NCBI RefSeq assembly: GCF_004006295.1
Contig: NZ_CP026095.1
Span: 4,245,501 to 4,309,500, forward strand
Reading direction: 5' to 3'
DNA length: 64,000 nt
Source: Peribacillus asahii
Lineage (GTDB): Bacteria; Bacillota; Bacilli; Bacillales; DSM-1321
Shown: in pieces, positions 1 through 9,380 of the stretch
How the letters are laid out: each line of letters begins with the position of its first letter
Position numbering within the stretch: the first letter of the stretch is position 1
Made by a program: the position numbers and the translations under genes
Notes under the pieces: generated by a model
Seen by the model: the letters and a program-made list of their open reading frames with translations, nothing else
What the model was told of the DNA's origin: nothing
Databases searched by the model: none

Positions 1-1102
1 CTTCCGATGCAAAGAATTTATTCATCGAGCATTCAATTGCATATTCTGCAATAGAATCTGCTACAGCTTTACCATCCTTTATTTGTTCATCTGTAAGCTG
101 CCCCATTCGCTGTTCAAACAATCCAACTGTACGATATACAGAGCTTTCAGCTGCATAGATTTTAGAAGCCATTGTTGAAAGCTTTTCTTTCGTTAAATTA
201 AAAGAAGAAAGACGAGTCTTAAATTGCTGACGTTGATTTGTATACGCAACTGTCGTTTCAAAGGCTGACTTCGCTCCGCCTACCACGCCTACCCCTAATT
301 TATAACGGCCAATATTCAAAATATTAAAGGCAATGACGTGTCCTCTGCCAATTTCGCCAAGTAGATTTTCCACCGGAACTTGTGCATCTTCTAAAATTAA
401 TGTACGAGTAGACGAGCTTTTAATCCCCATTTTCTTTTCTTCCACACCCGTGGATACGCCCGGATAATTACGTTCTACAATGAAAGCCGTAAATTTCTCA
501 CCATCAATTTTAGCATAGACAACGAATACATCAGCAAAGCCCGCATTGGTAATCCATTGCTTCTCGCCATTCAAAATATAGTGGGTACCTTCCGCATTCA
601 ACTTTGCCGTCGTTTTTGCTCCAAGTGCATCCGATCCTGAACTTGGCTCTGTTAAAGCATAAGCAGCCAGCTTCTCACCTGTAGCAAGCAGTGGAAGATA
701 TTTTTGTTTTTGCTCTTCATTCCCGAATAAAACAATTGGTAAAGAACCAATACCAACATGTGCACCATGAGAAATACCAAAACCACCCGCTGGTGCTAGC
801 TTCTCAGCGATTAAAGCCGAGCTGATTTTATCAAGCCCTAATCCACCGTACTCTTCCGGAACATCAGCCCCTAGTAATCCAAGCTCACCTGCTTGCTTTA
901 ATAGTTTTACAGAGCGTTCGAATTCATGATTCTCTAAGTGTTCTACTTGTGGGAGCACTTCATTGACTAAAAAGTCTTCCGTTGTTTTTGCAATCATTAA
1001 TTGTTCATCGGTAAAGTCTTCCGGTGTAAATACACGCTCACAAGAAATTTCTTCAACTAAAAACCCGCCGCCTTTAATTAACTTTTCTATTTGATTAGAC
1101 AT
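1..1102 (-). CDS. fadE: acyl-CoA dehydrogenase FadE (partial, C-terminus outside window)
   Basis: Flavin-dependent acyl-CoA dehydrogenase catalysing the first oxidation of fatty acid beta-oxidation. The visible 367 N-terminal residues read through without a stop to the window edge. They contain the typical acyl-CoA dehydrogenase segments: AYALTEPSSGSDA for FAD/substrate contact, a QWITNAGFADVF stretch and a VEKKMGIKSSSTRTL-like block. The start ATG at 1102 follows GGGGG with seven bases of spacing. It is the last gene of a fadN-fadA-fadE operon on the minus strand, the order known from Bacillus subtilis. The full family member is about 590 residues, so roughly 40 percent is missing here. Family assignment is from recognisable motifs and operon order. 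Confidence 0.93.
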   Translation of the reverse strand, partial: MSNQIEKLIKGGGFLVEEISCERVFTPEDFTDEQLMIAKTTEDFLVNEVLPQVEHLENHEFERSVKLLKQAGELGLLGADVPEEYGGLGLDKISSALIAEKLAPAGGFGISHGAHVGIGSLPIVLFGNEEQKQKYLPLLATGEKLAAYALTEPSSGSDALGAKTTAKLNAEGTHYILNGEKQWITNAGFADVFVVYAKIDGEKFTAFIVERNYPGVSTGVEEKKMGIKSSSTRTLILEDAQVPVENLLGEIGRGHVIAFNILNIGRYKLGVGVVGGAKSAFETTVAYTNQRQQFKTRLSSFNLTKEKLSTMASKIYAAESSVYRTVGLFEQRMGQLTDEQIKDGKAVADSIAEYAIECSMNKFFASE

Positions 1103-1149
1103 CCGATTACCCCCTATTTAGTGATCCATCATTTACGGCTTCCACTTGA

Positions 1150-2328
1150 TTAAGCTAGTAATTCAAACACACCAGCAGCGCCCATACCGCCGCCAATACA
1201 CATCGTTACAATTCCAAATTGTTCATTGCGTCGTTTCATTTCATGAAGCAACGATAAAGTCAACTTCGCTCCTGAGCAGCCAAGCGGATGTCCTAGGGCA
1301 ATCGCTCCGCCATTCACATTTACAATCTCTTCATTTAATCCAAGCTCACGAATAATTTGAATTGATTGGGAAGCAAATGCTTCATTTATCTCAAACAAAC
1401 CGATATCTGATAATTCAAGGCCTGCTAATTTTAACGCTTTAGGAATGGCTGCGATTGGTCCGATTCCCATCACTTCAGGCGGAACACCTGCAACGGCAAA
1501 GGAACGGAACTTACCAATCGGCTTTAAACCTAGGGAGGTAGATTTCTCACGATCCATGACCATCACTGCTGCAGCACCATCACTTGTTTGTGACGCGTTC
1601 CCAGCGGTTACAGTTCCTGTCACTGAAAAGGCTGGGCGCAGCTTTCCTAGTACTTCAGCCGTTGTATTTGCTCGCACTCCTTCATCTTCCTTAAAGCGAA
1701 ATGACGTTTCTTTTAGTTTTAAATCCGGACCTACCGAACGAACCGTTACATCTACGGGCACAATTTCATCAACAAATTTACCTGCTGCAATCGCTTTAGC
1801 CGCTTTTTGATGACTTCGTACTGCAAATTCATCTTGATCTTTGCGGGAAATACCATACTTCTTCGCTACTTCCTCCGCGGTATGTCCCATCCCCATATAA
1901 TATTGTGGAGCCGTTTCCGCTAGCCTTGCGTTAGGACGCATAACATGGCCAGTCATCGGAACCATACTCATCGACTCCGCTCCGCCTGCAAGAATGGTAT
2001 CGCTTTGCCCCAGCATAATTCGTTCCGCTCCATAAGCAATGCTTTGCAAACCGCTTGAACAATAACGATTAATCGTGATGGCTGGAACCGTATGCGGCAA
2101 ACCTGCCAATGCTCCAATATTTCTAGCCATATTTAAACCTTGCTCTGCTTCAGGCATCGCACAGCCCATAATTAAGTCATCAATATTGCCTTCATAATTT
2201 CCAGCACGTTTTAATGTTTCTTTCACAACAAGAGCCCCTAAATCATCCGGTCGTACAGTCGCAAGAGAACCTTTCTTCGCTTTTCCTACCGGAGTCCGCG
2301 CTCCAGCTACTATAACCGCTTCTCTCAT
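1150..2328 (-). CDS. fadA: acetyl-CoA acyltransferase (3-ketoacyl-CoA thiolase) FadA
   Basis: Thiolase that cleaves 3-ketoacyl-CoA with CoA in the last step of the beta-oxidation cycle. The protein opens with [16 protein letters not shown], has the acyl-accepting cysteine in [10 protein letters not shown] (about Cys90), and ends with the two other thiolase signatures, [15 protein letters not shown] (catalytic His) and [11 protein letters not shown] (catalytic Cys). I place the start at 2328 because GGGGGG lies six bases upstream; a longer reading adds 13 residues not seen in the family. Length of 392 residues matches FadA. It lies between fadN and fadE with short spacers, so the three are probably cotranscribed. 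Confidence 0.95.
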   Translation of the reverse strand: MREAVIVAGARTPVGKAKKGSLATVRPDDLGALVVKETLKRAGNYEGNIDDLIMGCAMPEAEQGLNMARNIGALAGLPHTVPAITINRYCSSGLQSIAYGAERIMLGQSDTILAGGAESMSMVPMTGHVMRPNARLAETAPQYYMGMGHTAEEVAKKYGISRKDQDEFAVRSHQKAAKAIAAGKFVDEIVPVDVTVRSVGPDLKLKETSFRFKEDEGVRANTTAEVLGKLRPAFSVTGTVTAGNASQTSDGAAAVMVMDREKSTSLGLKPIGKFRSFAVAGVPPEVMGIGPIAAIPKALKLAGLELSDIGLFEINEAFASQSIQIIRELGLNEEIVNVNGGAIALGHPLGCSGAKLTLSLLHEMKRRNEQFGIVTMCIGGGMGAAGVFELLA

Positions 2329-2385
2329 GCAGATCCCCCTATCCATATTAAAATGCTGCTCTATCAAACTATTCTTATCGTTCTA

Positions 2386-4770
2386 TTAGTTACGTAACGG
2401 CTTCCCTTTAATAAGCATATGCTGCATTCTTTGCTGAGATTTCGGCATAGAGATTAATCGTAAAAATGCTTCTCTTTCTAAGTTTAATAAATATTGCTCA
2501 TCGACTTCCGTTCCAAATGGAAGTTTTCCTCCCGATAATACATAAGCAAGTTCTTTAGCAATCACCATGTCATGTTCAGACAAATAGCCGGACAGTCTCA
2601 TCGCTTCTGCACCAAGCAATAGCGTTGCATAGCCGCTTTCACCAACTACCGGAACTTTTTCACGAACAGGCGGTGTATACCCTTGTTCATACAGGGAAAG
2701 GACAACTTGTTTAGCATCATATAATTGATGATCCGGATTGACACTAATGCCATCGGCAAAGTTCAAGAAGTTCGTTTCACGAGCTTCTGCTGCAGACGTA
2801 GAAACATTCGCCATCGCCACTGTTTCAAACACTTTATTAGCAACTTGTTGAATATCTACAGATACTCCTTTTGGAAGCCCTTTTAATGCTTTCATATACA
2901 GCTCTTTCGTTCCACCACCGCCAGGAATTAAACCGACGCCTGCCTCAACAAGACCAATATACGTTTCCGTTGTGGCTTGAATCCGAGCGGCTGGTAATGA
3001 TACTTCCGCTCCCCCCCCAAGTGTCATATTGAATGGTGCAGCTACTACTGGAACAGCACTATATTTAATTTTGAGCATCGCATTTTGGAATTGCCTAATG
3101 ACGAAATCTAATTCAAAAATATTGTCATCTTGGGCTTCCATTAACATCATCGCGATATTGGCTCCAACGCAGAAGTTTTTACCTTGGTTTCCAATGACTA
3201 ACCCTTTATAATTAGCTTCCGCTTCATCTACGGCGACATTAATCATTTGTACAATGTCTAGACCAATCGCATTGTTCGGTGAAGTAAATTCAAGTAGAAT
3301 AACACCATCACCAATATCCATTAAACTTGCTCCACTATTTTTCTTAATAACCCCTTTTTGCTTTTTAATAGTCTGTAAATGAATGACCCTTGGATTTTCA
3401 ATAACTTGTTTATAGCTACCGTTGTCGTAATAAGAAACAATACCGTTCTCTTCTTTATAAAAAGTTTCATGTCCGGCAGCTACAAAATCTTTTAGCCATT
3501 GCGGTACAGCGATTCCTTCTTGTTCTAAACGAGCTACAGACTGCGCTATCCCAATCGCATCCCATATTTCAAACGGCCCAGCTGACCAGCCAAATCCCCA
3601 TTTCATCGCCTGATCTAAATCTACAATTGTTTCAGCAATTTCACCAAGTAGTTGAGCAGAATAAACAAGCGTTGGCATGACTATATTCCATAGCAGTTGA
3701 CCTGCACGATCTTCGCTGTATACAAGCGCTTTCATTTTATTAGCAAACCCTTTTGTTTGCTTTGCTATCTCAATGGATGGTGCTTGTAATTTTTTTCTTT
3801 CTTCATACTGTAGTGTTTCAGGATTTAGCTCCAAAATTTCCTTACCTTTTTTCAGAAAAAATCCTTGCCCTGATTTGCTGCCTATCCAGCCTTTTTCAAG
3901 CATTTTCTGCATAAAATCCGGTGTACGAAAGACTTCTTGCTCATCGCCCTTTACTTGGTCATAAACATTTTTGGCAACATGTGCAAATGTATCCAGCCCA
4001 ACGACATCAAGCGTGCGGAATGTCGCACTCTTCGGTCGGCCGATAAGCGGACCTGTGATAGAATCCACTTCTCCTACGCTGTAACCGCCTTTTAGCATTT
4101 CACGAACAGTCACGAGTAAGCCATATGTGCCAATACGATTTGCAATAAAGTTCGGTGTATCCCTTGCTTCAACAACACCTTTACCAAGCACATTTTCACC
4201 AAATTCCCTCATAAAAGCAAATACCGTGGAATCGGTTGCTTTCGTTGGTATAATTTCCAATAACTTCAAATAACGCGGAGGGTTAAAAAAATGCGTGCCA
4301 AGGAAATGCTTTTGGAAATCTTCTGAACGTTCCTCTGCCATCGCTTCAATAGAAATTCCCGATGTATTTGAAGAAACGATACTGCCCGGTTTCCGAAACT
4401 GATCCACTTTTTCAAATATGCTCTTTTTCACTGCCAAATTCTCTACAACGACCTCAATGACCCAATCAACATCTTTTAACCGTTCTAAATCATCCTCAAA
4501 ATTTCCTGCTTCAATGAATGCTAGATTTTTTTTGGATGTTAACGGTGCTGGCTTTTGCTTTAATAGCTTTGAAAGCGCCGTTTGACTGATACGATTTCGA
4601 ACGGATTTATCCTCAAGCGTTAGCCCTTTTTTCTTCTCATCCTCTGTGAGTTCCCGAGGAACCATGTCTAATAATAAAGTCGGAATGCCGATGTTAGCGA
4701 GATGTGCCGCAATCCCTGATCCCATAACTCCTGATCCTAAAACAGCAGCCTTTCGTATTTGTCGCACCAA
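2386..4770 (-). CDS. fadN: 3-hydroxyacyl-CoA dehydrogenase / enoyl-CoA hydratase FadN
   Basis: Bifunctional beta-oxidation enzyme. The N-terminal half carries the NAD-binding motif AVLGSGVMGSGIAAHLAN and the dehydrogenase core (FLGTHFFNPPRY, NFIANRIGTYG). The C-terminal half is a crotonase fold with the oxyanion segment KNFCVGANI and AGVGLIPGGGGTKE. This order (dehydrogenase first) is that of Bacillus FadN. Start choice: TTG at 4770 sits eight bases after AAGGGGG and gives 794 residues, close to the known length; an in-frame ATG at 4776 is only two bases from the same Shine-Dalgarno. It is the first gene of the operon and follows a perfect FadR operator. Confidence 0.93.
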   Translation of the reverse strand: MVRQIRKAAVLGSGVMGSGIAAHLANIGIPTLLLDMVPRELTEDEKKKGLTLEDKSVRNRISQTALSKLLKQKPAPLTSKKNLAFIEAGNFEDDLERLKDVDWVIEVVVENLAVKKSIFEKVDQFRKPGSIVSSNTSGISIEAMAEERSEDFQKHFLGTHFFNPPRYLKLLEIIPTKATDSTVFAFMREFGENVLGKGVVEARDTPNFIANRIGTYGLLVTVREMLKGGYSVGEVDSITGPLIGRPKSATFRTLDVVGLDTFAHVAKNVYDQVKGDEQEVFRTPDFMQKMLEKGWIGSKSGQGFFLKKGKEILELNPETLQYEERKKLQAPSIEIAKQTKGFANKMKALVYSEDRAGQLLWNIVMPTLVYSAQLLGEIAETIVDLDQAMKWGFGWSAGPFEIWDAIGIAQSVARLEQEGIAVPQWLKDFVAAGHETFYKEENGIVSYYDNGSYKQVIENPRVIHLQTIKKQKGVIKKNSGASLMDIGDGVILLEFTSPNNAIGLDIVQMINVAVDEAEANYKGLVIGNQGKNFCVGANIAMMLMEAQDDNIFELDFVIRQFQNAMLKIKYSAVPVVAAPFNMTLGGGAEVSLPAARIQATTETYIGLVEAGVGLIPGGGGTKELYMKALKGLPKGVSVDIQQVANKVFETVAMANVSTSAAEARETNFLNFADGISVNPDHQLYDAKQVVLSLYEQGYTPPVREKVPVVGESGYATLLLGAEAMRLSGYLSEHDMVIAKELAYVLSGGKLPFGTEVDEQYLLNLEREAFLRLISMPKSQQRMQHMLIKGKPLRN

Positions 4771-4796
4771 GCTCATATCCCCCTTACGCAGTGTAT

Positions 4797-4814
4797 TGAA
4801 TGAATACTCATTCA
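4797..4814. promoter_or_regulatory. FadR (YsiA) operator upstream of fadN
   Basis: The sequence TGAATGAATACTCATTCA matches every fixed position of the Bacillus FadR consensus TGAATGAnTAnTCATTCA. It lies 27 bases upstream of the fadN TTG start. Known biology: FadR represses fad genes and is released by long-chain acyl-CoA. The match is seen directly; binding is inferred. Confidence 0.9.
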
Positions 4815-4987
4815 TTTTTCAAGCAAAAAAAAGCAAAAAAAAGTGAAAATCTTTTGTTACTTTTAATAATAGGATATTTATGTAAAATTTTCAATGATTA
4901 AACAGTAAATTTTTCAAGTTATTTTTTGATTATTTTCACACCAATTAGAAAACATAAAAGGAGTGATTACTGGAGGTGACAACAATT

Positions 4988-5119
4988 ATGAAGCAGAAAC
5001 ATCAACCATCGAAAGCTGCTGTTAGTGCAGCCAGCGTCAAAGGCGATGCTGGACCTGGCGGAGAAAATCGTCATGGAAAAAATAAAGTAAACAGTCAAAA
5101 TAACCAATTTAAAAAATAG
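4988..5119 (+). CDS. yuzL: YuzL family small protein
   Basis: A 43-residue basic protein with the stretch PSKAAVSAASVKGDAGPGG and a C-terminus rich in Asn, Gln and Lys. This matches my memory of the short Bacillus YuzL family, which is encoded next to fadN in Bacillus subtilis as well. The ATG at 4988 is preceded by GGAGGTGA at good distance. It is transcribed away from fadN. No function is known to me; the charge and lack of hydrophobic residues suggest a soluble, perhaps disordered, protein. Confidence 0.75.
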   Translation: MKQKHQPSKAAVSAASVKGDAGPGGENRHGKNKVNSQNNQFKK

Positions 5120-5248
5120 GATAGCGTGAATCATGTAGTTTCAAGACTCATTACAAGTCTTTATCTAAACTAAAGGTTTGTTATAAGAAGATGTTGAGTT
5201 TTGGCTCCTACCGTTTTACCAACAATATTATTTAATAGAACCTAAATT

Positions 5249-5277
5249 AAAAAAGTCGACAAAAGTCGACTTTTTTA
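5249..5277. terminator. bidirectional terminator between yuzL and rodA-like gene
   Basis: AAGTCGAC-AAAA-GTCGACTT hairpin with A-tract on one side and T-tract on the other, between two convergent genes. Confidence 0.8.
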
Positions 5278-6435
5278 GAACATATATTTCTTATGATGAT
5301 AACGAATACTGAAGATTAAGCCCATCGCCATCATATTTCCCATCAACGAACTACCTCCATAGCTAATAAAAGGCAGCGGAATCCCTGTAATCGGCATAAC
5401 TCCGATTGTCATCCCAATATTTTGGAACACGTGGAACGTCAGCATACTAATTACACCGACACAAATATACGTGTAGAAATTATTTTTCGTTTCCATCCCT
5501 GTTTTCGTAATATGATACACCAATAGGAAAAATAAGCTAATCACAATACTAGAACCGATAAAACCATATTCTTCACCAATAACGCTGAAAATAAAATCGG
5601 TTTGACTTTCAGGTAAATATACCTCGCGTGAGCCAAGTCCTTTTCCAAATGTTTGACCTGAACCAATTGCAAGTAACGATTTAATTAAATGAAACCCTTC
5701 AGCACTTGAATAGTTATACGGATCCAACCAAGAATAGATACGTCCAAACTGATACTCTTTAACACCTAAATATTTCTTAATTAAATCAGGCTGCCATAAA
5801 ATAAAATAAAAAATGGTAGAAATAAGCAAAACCGCTGTTGAAACAATCGGCAGCAATATTTTCCACGATATTCCTGAAATAAAAATCATCCCTGCCAAAA
5901 TAGCACATAGTACAAGAGAGGTTCCTAAATCCGGCTGTTGCATAATGAGGAGTAACGGCGCCATAGTAACTAAAATTAATTTACCGAGCAGCCATAAATC
6001 CGTTTCAATTGTTTTCAACGAATTTTTCAAATGATGTGTGTGAATGACATTTGCAAGCGCCAAAATGAGGAATACCTTCATAAACTCCGAAGGCTGAATC
6101 GTACCAAACCCTGGGAATTTAAACCAACTTCTTGCTCCATTAATTCGAGGGACAATGCTTTCTGGCATAATGATGAGCATTAGGAGTACAAACAGCCCAA
6201 AGCCGTATGCATACCAAGATATTTTCTTTAATTGATCAGAGTCTAATGTAATGACTCCCAAAACAATCCCGACTCCAACCATATAAGAAATAATTTGTTT
6301 CAGTAAAAAGTTACTTGAATATTGTCCTGTTGATTGTGCACTATAAATGGCTACACAGCTTGTAATACACAGTAACAATAAAATGGTAACTAACCCAAAA
6401 TCTATACGCGACGAAAAATTATTTTGTTCCTGCAT
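5275..6435 (-). CDS. RodA/FtsW/SpoVE (SEDS) family peptidoglycan polymerase
   Basis: A 386-residue polytopic membrane protein of the SEDS family, glycosyltransferases that polymerise lipid II together with a class B penicillin-binding protein. About ten hydrophobic segments are visible. Family motifs present: NGARSWFKFPGF, IQPSEFMKVFLIL, a QPDLGTSLV block, ESQTDFIFSVIGEEYGF (containing the conserved Asp/Glu loop) and the C-terminal signature GIPLPFISYGGSS. The sequence is closer to RodA than to FtsW in length and in lacking long hydrophilic termini. It stands alone on the minus strand. I cannot distinguish the main RodA from a paralogue used in sporulation. Confidence 0.9.
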   Translation of the reverse strand: MQEQNNFSSRIDFGLVTILLLLCITSCVAIYSAQSTGQYSSNFLLKQIISYMVGVGIVLGVITLDSDQLKKISWYAYGFGLFVLLMLIIMPESIVPRINGARSWFKFPGFGTIQPSEFMKVFLILALANVIHTHHLKNSLKTIETDLWLLGKLILVTMAPLLLIMQQPDLGTSLVLCAILAGMIFISGISWKILLPIVSTAVLLISTIFYFILWQPDLIKKYLGVKEYQFGRIYSWLDPYNYSSAEGFHLIKSLLAIGSGQTFGKGLGSREVYLPESQTDFIFSVIGEEYGFIGSSIVISLFFLLVYHITKTGMETKNNFYTYICVGVISMLTFHVFQNIGMTIGVMPITGIPLPFISYGGSSLMGNMMAMGLIFSIRYHHKKYMF

Positions 6436-6540
6436 ACTAACTCTCCCCTAGCAAGGATCTTACTGTAGATATAAAGTAAAATAACACACTTACTCATTAT
6501 ACTTTATACAGTCAAAATCACAACTATATCGAAGGAGAAG

Positions 6541-6700
6541 TTATAAGAAAAGCGGAATCGGCTCGACCAGCTCGTGAAGAAAATAGGGAAAGACCCGGAA
6601 GGAGCCCTTTGCCTTTCAAGGGCTTTCATCTTTTTCACAGCGAGCTAGACATTAAGAAAAGCGCAAGCTCCTTAATTCTTCTTAAAAAACATAATGCCTC
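6541..6700. repeat. degenerate Bacillaceae-type palindromic intergenic repeat
   Basis: The segment starts with AAGAAAAGCGGAATCGGCTCG and later contains AAGAAAAGCGCAAGCTCC, resembling the short palindromic repeats (bcr-like) scattered through Bacillus genomes. It folds as an extended stem: AGCTCGTGAAGAAAA near 6570 faces TTTTTCACAGCGAGCT near 6635, and an inner hairpin GCCCTT...AAGGGC lies between. The rest of the 369-base gap (6436-6804) shows no gene. Identity as a dispersed repeat is inferred from memory of such sequences. Confidence 0.45.
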
Positions 6701-6804
6701 GCCCCTTAAACAGAAGCAGCTTATGTCCAGAAAGAACTAATCAGCTTACGCTAAACTTCAAAACTGTGAGCTAAAAATGACCTAAGTGAATACCCGTACA
6801 TCAT

Positions 6805-7683
6805 TTAGATGCTCTTAAATGAAACTTTACGACGCCAAACCCGGCTAATCAGCCCATGGCTCGGTGAGAATAGAAACGCTAAAGTAAAAAATAGCGCCGC
6901 AGCACATACCATACATCCAGAAATCGAAGCATCTAAAGCAGTCGCTACGTAATAGCCGACTACCGAGCTTAAAATGCCCACAACCATGCTGATTATAATC
7001 ATTCGATGTAATTGATCTGTTAATAAATACGCTGTGGCAGCCGGAATAATAAGCATACCCACGACAAGAATCGCACCGACACTATCAAAAGCTGCGACCG
7101 TTGTTACGGAAACAAGGCTCATTAATAAGTAATGAAAAAACATCACGGGAATTCCCATTGCTGCTGCCAGCGCTGCATCGAATGAACAAATTTTAAACTG
7201 CTTAAAGAATACAAAGATGAGAACTATATTAATGAGGAAACTGCTTCCAACCATCCATATGGCCCTCGGGCCCATATCCTGACCTGCAATCGTCATCATA
7301 TGCCACGGCGTATACGCAATCTCCCCATACAAAACATGTTCTAAGTCAAAATCAATTTGCTGCGTATACAAACTAACTAATAAAACACCGATAGCAAAAA
7401 GCGATGTGAATACAACACCAATCGCTGCATCCCCCTGAACACCTGAGTTTTGAAATAGTTGAATCAAAAAAACAGTTAATAGCCCAAGTAGCGCAGCTCC
7501 CATTAACATGAAAATAGATTCTCTTGATCCACTCCACAGAAACGCTAACACAATTCCAGGCAATACGGAATGACTAATCGCATCCCCCACCATCGCGATT
7601 TTTCTGACCACTAAAAAACAACCGACAACACTACAAGAACAAGCAACAAGTGCTCCAACAAGGATAATCCAAAAATCATTCAT
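6805..7683 (-). CDS. mntD: manganese ABC transporter permease MntD
   Basis: A 292-residue polytopic protein of the ABC-3 family (metal permeases of the MntC/ZnuB/TroC type). It has about eight hydrophobic segments and the family stretch VGDAISHSVLPGIVLAF near the N-terminus, plus SVGAILVVGMLIIPAATAYLL in the second half. Its ATG at 7683 overlaps the end of the preceding permease gene by eight bases, indicating translational coupling. Together with MntC it would form the heterodimeric membrane channel of the Mn(II) importer. Second permease, last gene of the operon. Confidence 0.9.
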   Translation of the reverse strand: MNDFWIILVGALVACSCSVVGCFLVVRKIAMVGDAISHSVLPGIVLAFLWSGSRESIFMLMGAALLGLLTVFLIQLFQNSGVQGDAAIGVVFTSLFAIGVLLVSLYTQQIDFDLEHVLYGEIAYTPWHMMTIAGQDMGPRAIWMVGSSFLINIVLIFVFFKQFKICSFDAALAAAMGIPVMFFHYLLMSLVSVTTVAAFDSVGAILVVGMLIIPAATAYLLTDQLHRMIIISMVVGILSSVVGYYVATALDASISGCMVCAAALFFTLAFLFSPSHGLISRVWRRKVSFKSI

Positions 7684-8605
7684 AGCGATGCACTCCTTGT
7701 TTTTGCAGTTTACGCATTAATTCATATTTCCGTTTCGTATCTCCCCTTCGCCAAAGCTTCGCTACCACGCCGCGATTCGGAGCAAATAATAAGGAAAGTA
7801 CAAACCACCCCGTTGCCGAAAGAACAATCAGTGGACCGGTGGGTAAATTGTTCACAGTTGCGCTGAGCAGCGTACCACTTATTCCACTTACCATACCAAA
7901 CACACCAGATAATATCACCATTACATGTAATCGCTCTGTCCAATACCTAGCTGAAACAGCTGGTGTGATGAGTAAAGCTGCCATCAATACAACGCCAACC
8001 GCTTGAATTCCAGTCACAACCGCTCCAACAATTAATAGCATAATGATATAATCCAATAACAAGACAGGTAAACCGATTCCCTTTGCAAAACCTGGATCAA
8101 AAGATAAAAGTTTAAATTCTTTAAAAAACAGCGTACAAACTAAGATTAAAACAAGCGACACCCCCATCATCACATACACATCGGTCATGACCATAGAGGC
8201 CGTCTGTCCAAACAAAAATTTATCCAATCCACTCTGATTTCCGTAAGAACTTTGTTGAATTTGTGTTAATAAAACAATACCTAATCCAAAGAAAGAAGAT
8301 AATACAATCCCAAGCGCCGAATCTTGCTTAATTCGACTATATTTTGTTAATACACTAATGAAGAATACCGCAATCATCCCAGCAATAGCTGCTCCAAAAA
8401 GAAAGAAAGAAATCGATTTAACCCCGGTTAAAATAAAAGCGATACAAATACCCGGAAGCGCTGCATGAGCAAGTGTATCTCCAAGTAAAGACTGTTTTCT
8501 AAGATAAGCAAAGCTTCCAATAACACCACTACTTAAACCGAGCAAAAGCGTTCCAAGTAAAATCCACTGTGTGTTCGGGTCACGAAGGACCTCTAATATA
8601 CTCAT
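7676..8605 (-). CDS. mntC: manganese ABC transporter permease MntC
   Basis: ABC-3 family permease of about 309 residues, with the motif LLGDTLAHAALPGICIAFIL and QAVGVVLMAALLITPAVSARYW, both typical for metal-specific permeases. The start at 8605 (ATG) follows GAGGTGG with five bases of spacing; an in-frame GTG nine bases earlier would overlap the Shine-Dalgarno. It follows mntB by a few bases and overlaps mntD. The C-terminus is basic (KRKYELMRKLQKQG), cytoplasmic by the positive-inside rule. Confidence 0.9.
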   Translation of the reverse strand: MSILEVLRDPNTQWILLGTLLLGLSSGVIGSFAYLRKQSLLGDTLAHAALPGICIAFILTGVKSISFFLFGAAIAGMIAVFFISVLTKYSRIKQDSALGIVLSSFFGLGIVLLTQIQQSSYGNQSGLDKFLFGQTASMVMTDVYVMMGVSLVLILVCTLFFKEFKLLSFDPGFAKGIGLPVLLLDYIIMLLIVGAVVTGIQAVGVVLMAALLITPAVSARYWTERLHVMVILSGVFGMVSGISGTLLSATVNNLPTGPLIVLSATGWFVLSLLFAPNRGVVAKLWRRGDTKRKYELMRKLQKQGVHRYE

Positions 8606-8615
8606 TGATTCCACC

Positions 8616-9368
8616 TCAATTTATTAACAATCCTGATTGTGAATCAGATAAAATCGCAAGTTTACCGCCGTACGTTTTTTGTAAATGCTCCGGAGTAAAC
8701 ACCTCTTCTGTCGGTCCTATTTGAATAAGCTGTTTATTCAGTAGAATCGTCCAGTCAAAATACTCTTTTACTGTTGAAAGATCATGATGAACGACAAGCA
8801 CCGTTTTGCCACTCTGCTTTAGCTCCATAAGCAATTGAATAATCGCTTTCTCTGTTGCTGCATCCACACCAACAAATGGTTCATCCATAAAATATAAATC
8901 GGCTTCCTGCGCCAAAGCTCTTGCTAAAAAAATTCGTTGCTGTTGCCCGCCTGATAGCTGACTAATTTGTCGATTTGCATAATCAACCATCCCTACTTTG
9001 TCTAAGCACTCTAACGCCTTTTGCTTTTCCGCCTTGCCAGGGCGCTTTAGCCATCCTAAGTGGCCGTAACGCCCCATCATCACAACATCTAAAGCATTCG
9101 TCGGAAAATCCCAATCAACAGATTCACGCTGCGGCACATAGCCTACGTTTTTTCGCATCGCTCTATATGATTTTCCCTGAATCGTTACTTTCCCGGAAAT
9201 GCGCGGAACAAGTTCTAAAATTCCTTTAATTAAAGTGGATTTCCCTGCCCCATTTGGCCCGATAATCCCAATTAACTTACCTTCTGGTACTTCAAAAGAA
9301 ACAGATTCAATAACTGGCTTTTTATGATAAGCAATTGTAAAATCTTCTACCTTTAATACATTAGGCAT
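8616..9368 (-). CDS. mntB: manganese ABC transporter ATP-binding protein MntB
   Basis: A 250-residue ABC ATPase that powers manganese import. Walker A GPNGAGKST, Q-loop in NVGYVPQRESVDWDFP, signature LSGGQQQRIFLARAL, Walker B LYFMDEPFVGVD and the switch histidine in LVVHHDLSTV are all intact. It is encoded between the binding-protein gene and the two permease genes. The DWDFPTNALDVVMMGRYGHLG segment is characteristic of metal (Mn/Zn) ATPases. Confidence 0.93.
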   Translation of the reverse strand: MPNVLKVEDFTIAYHKKPVIESVSFEVPEGKLIGIIGPNGAGKSTLIKGILELVPRISGKVTIQGKSYRAMRKNVGYVPQRESVDWDFPTNALDVVMMGRYGHLGWLKRPGKAEKQKALECLDKVGMVDYANRQISQLSGGQQQRIFLARALAQEADLYFMDEPFVGVDAATEKAIIQLLMELKQSGKTVLVVHHDLSTVKEYFDWTILLNKQLIQIGPTEEVFTPEHLQKTYGGKLAILSDSQSGLLIN

Positions 9369-9380
9369 CCAAACCCCTCC

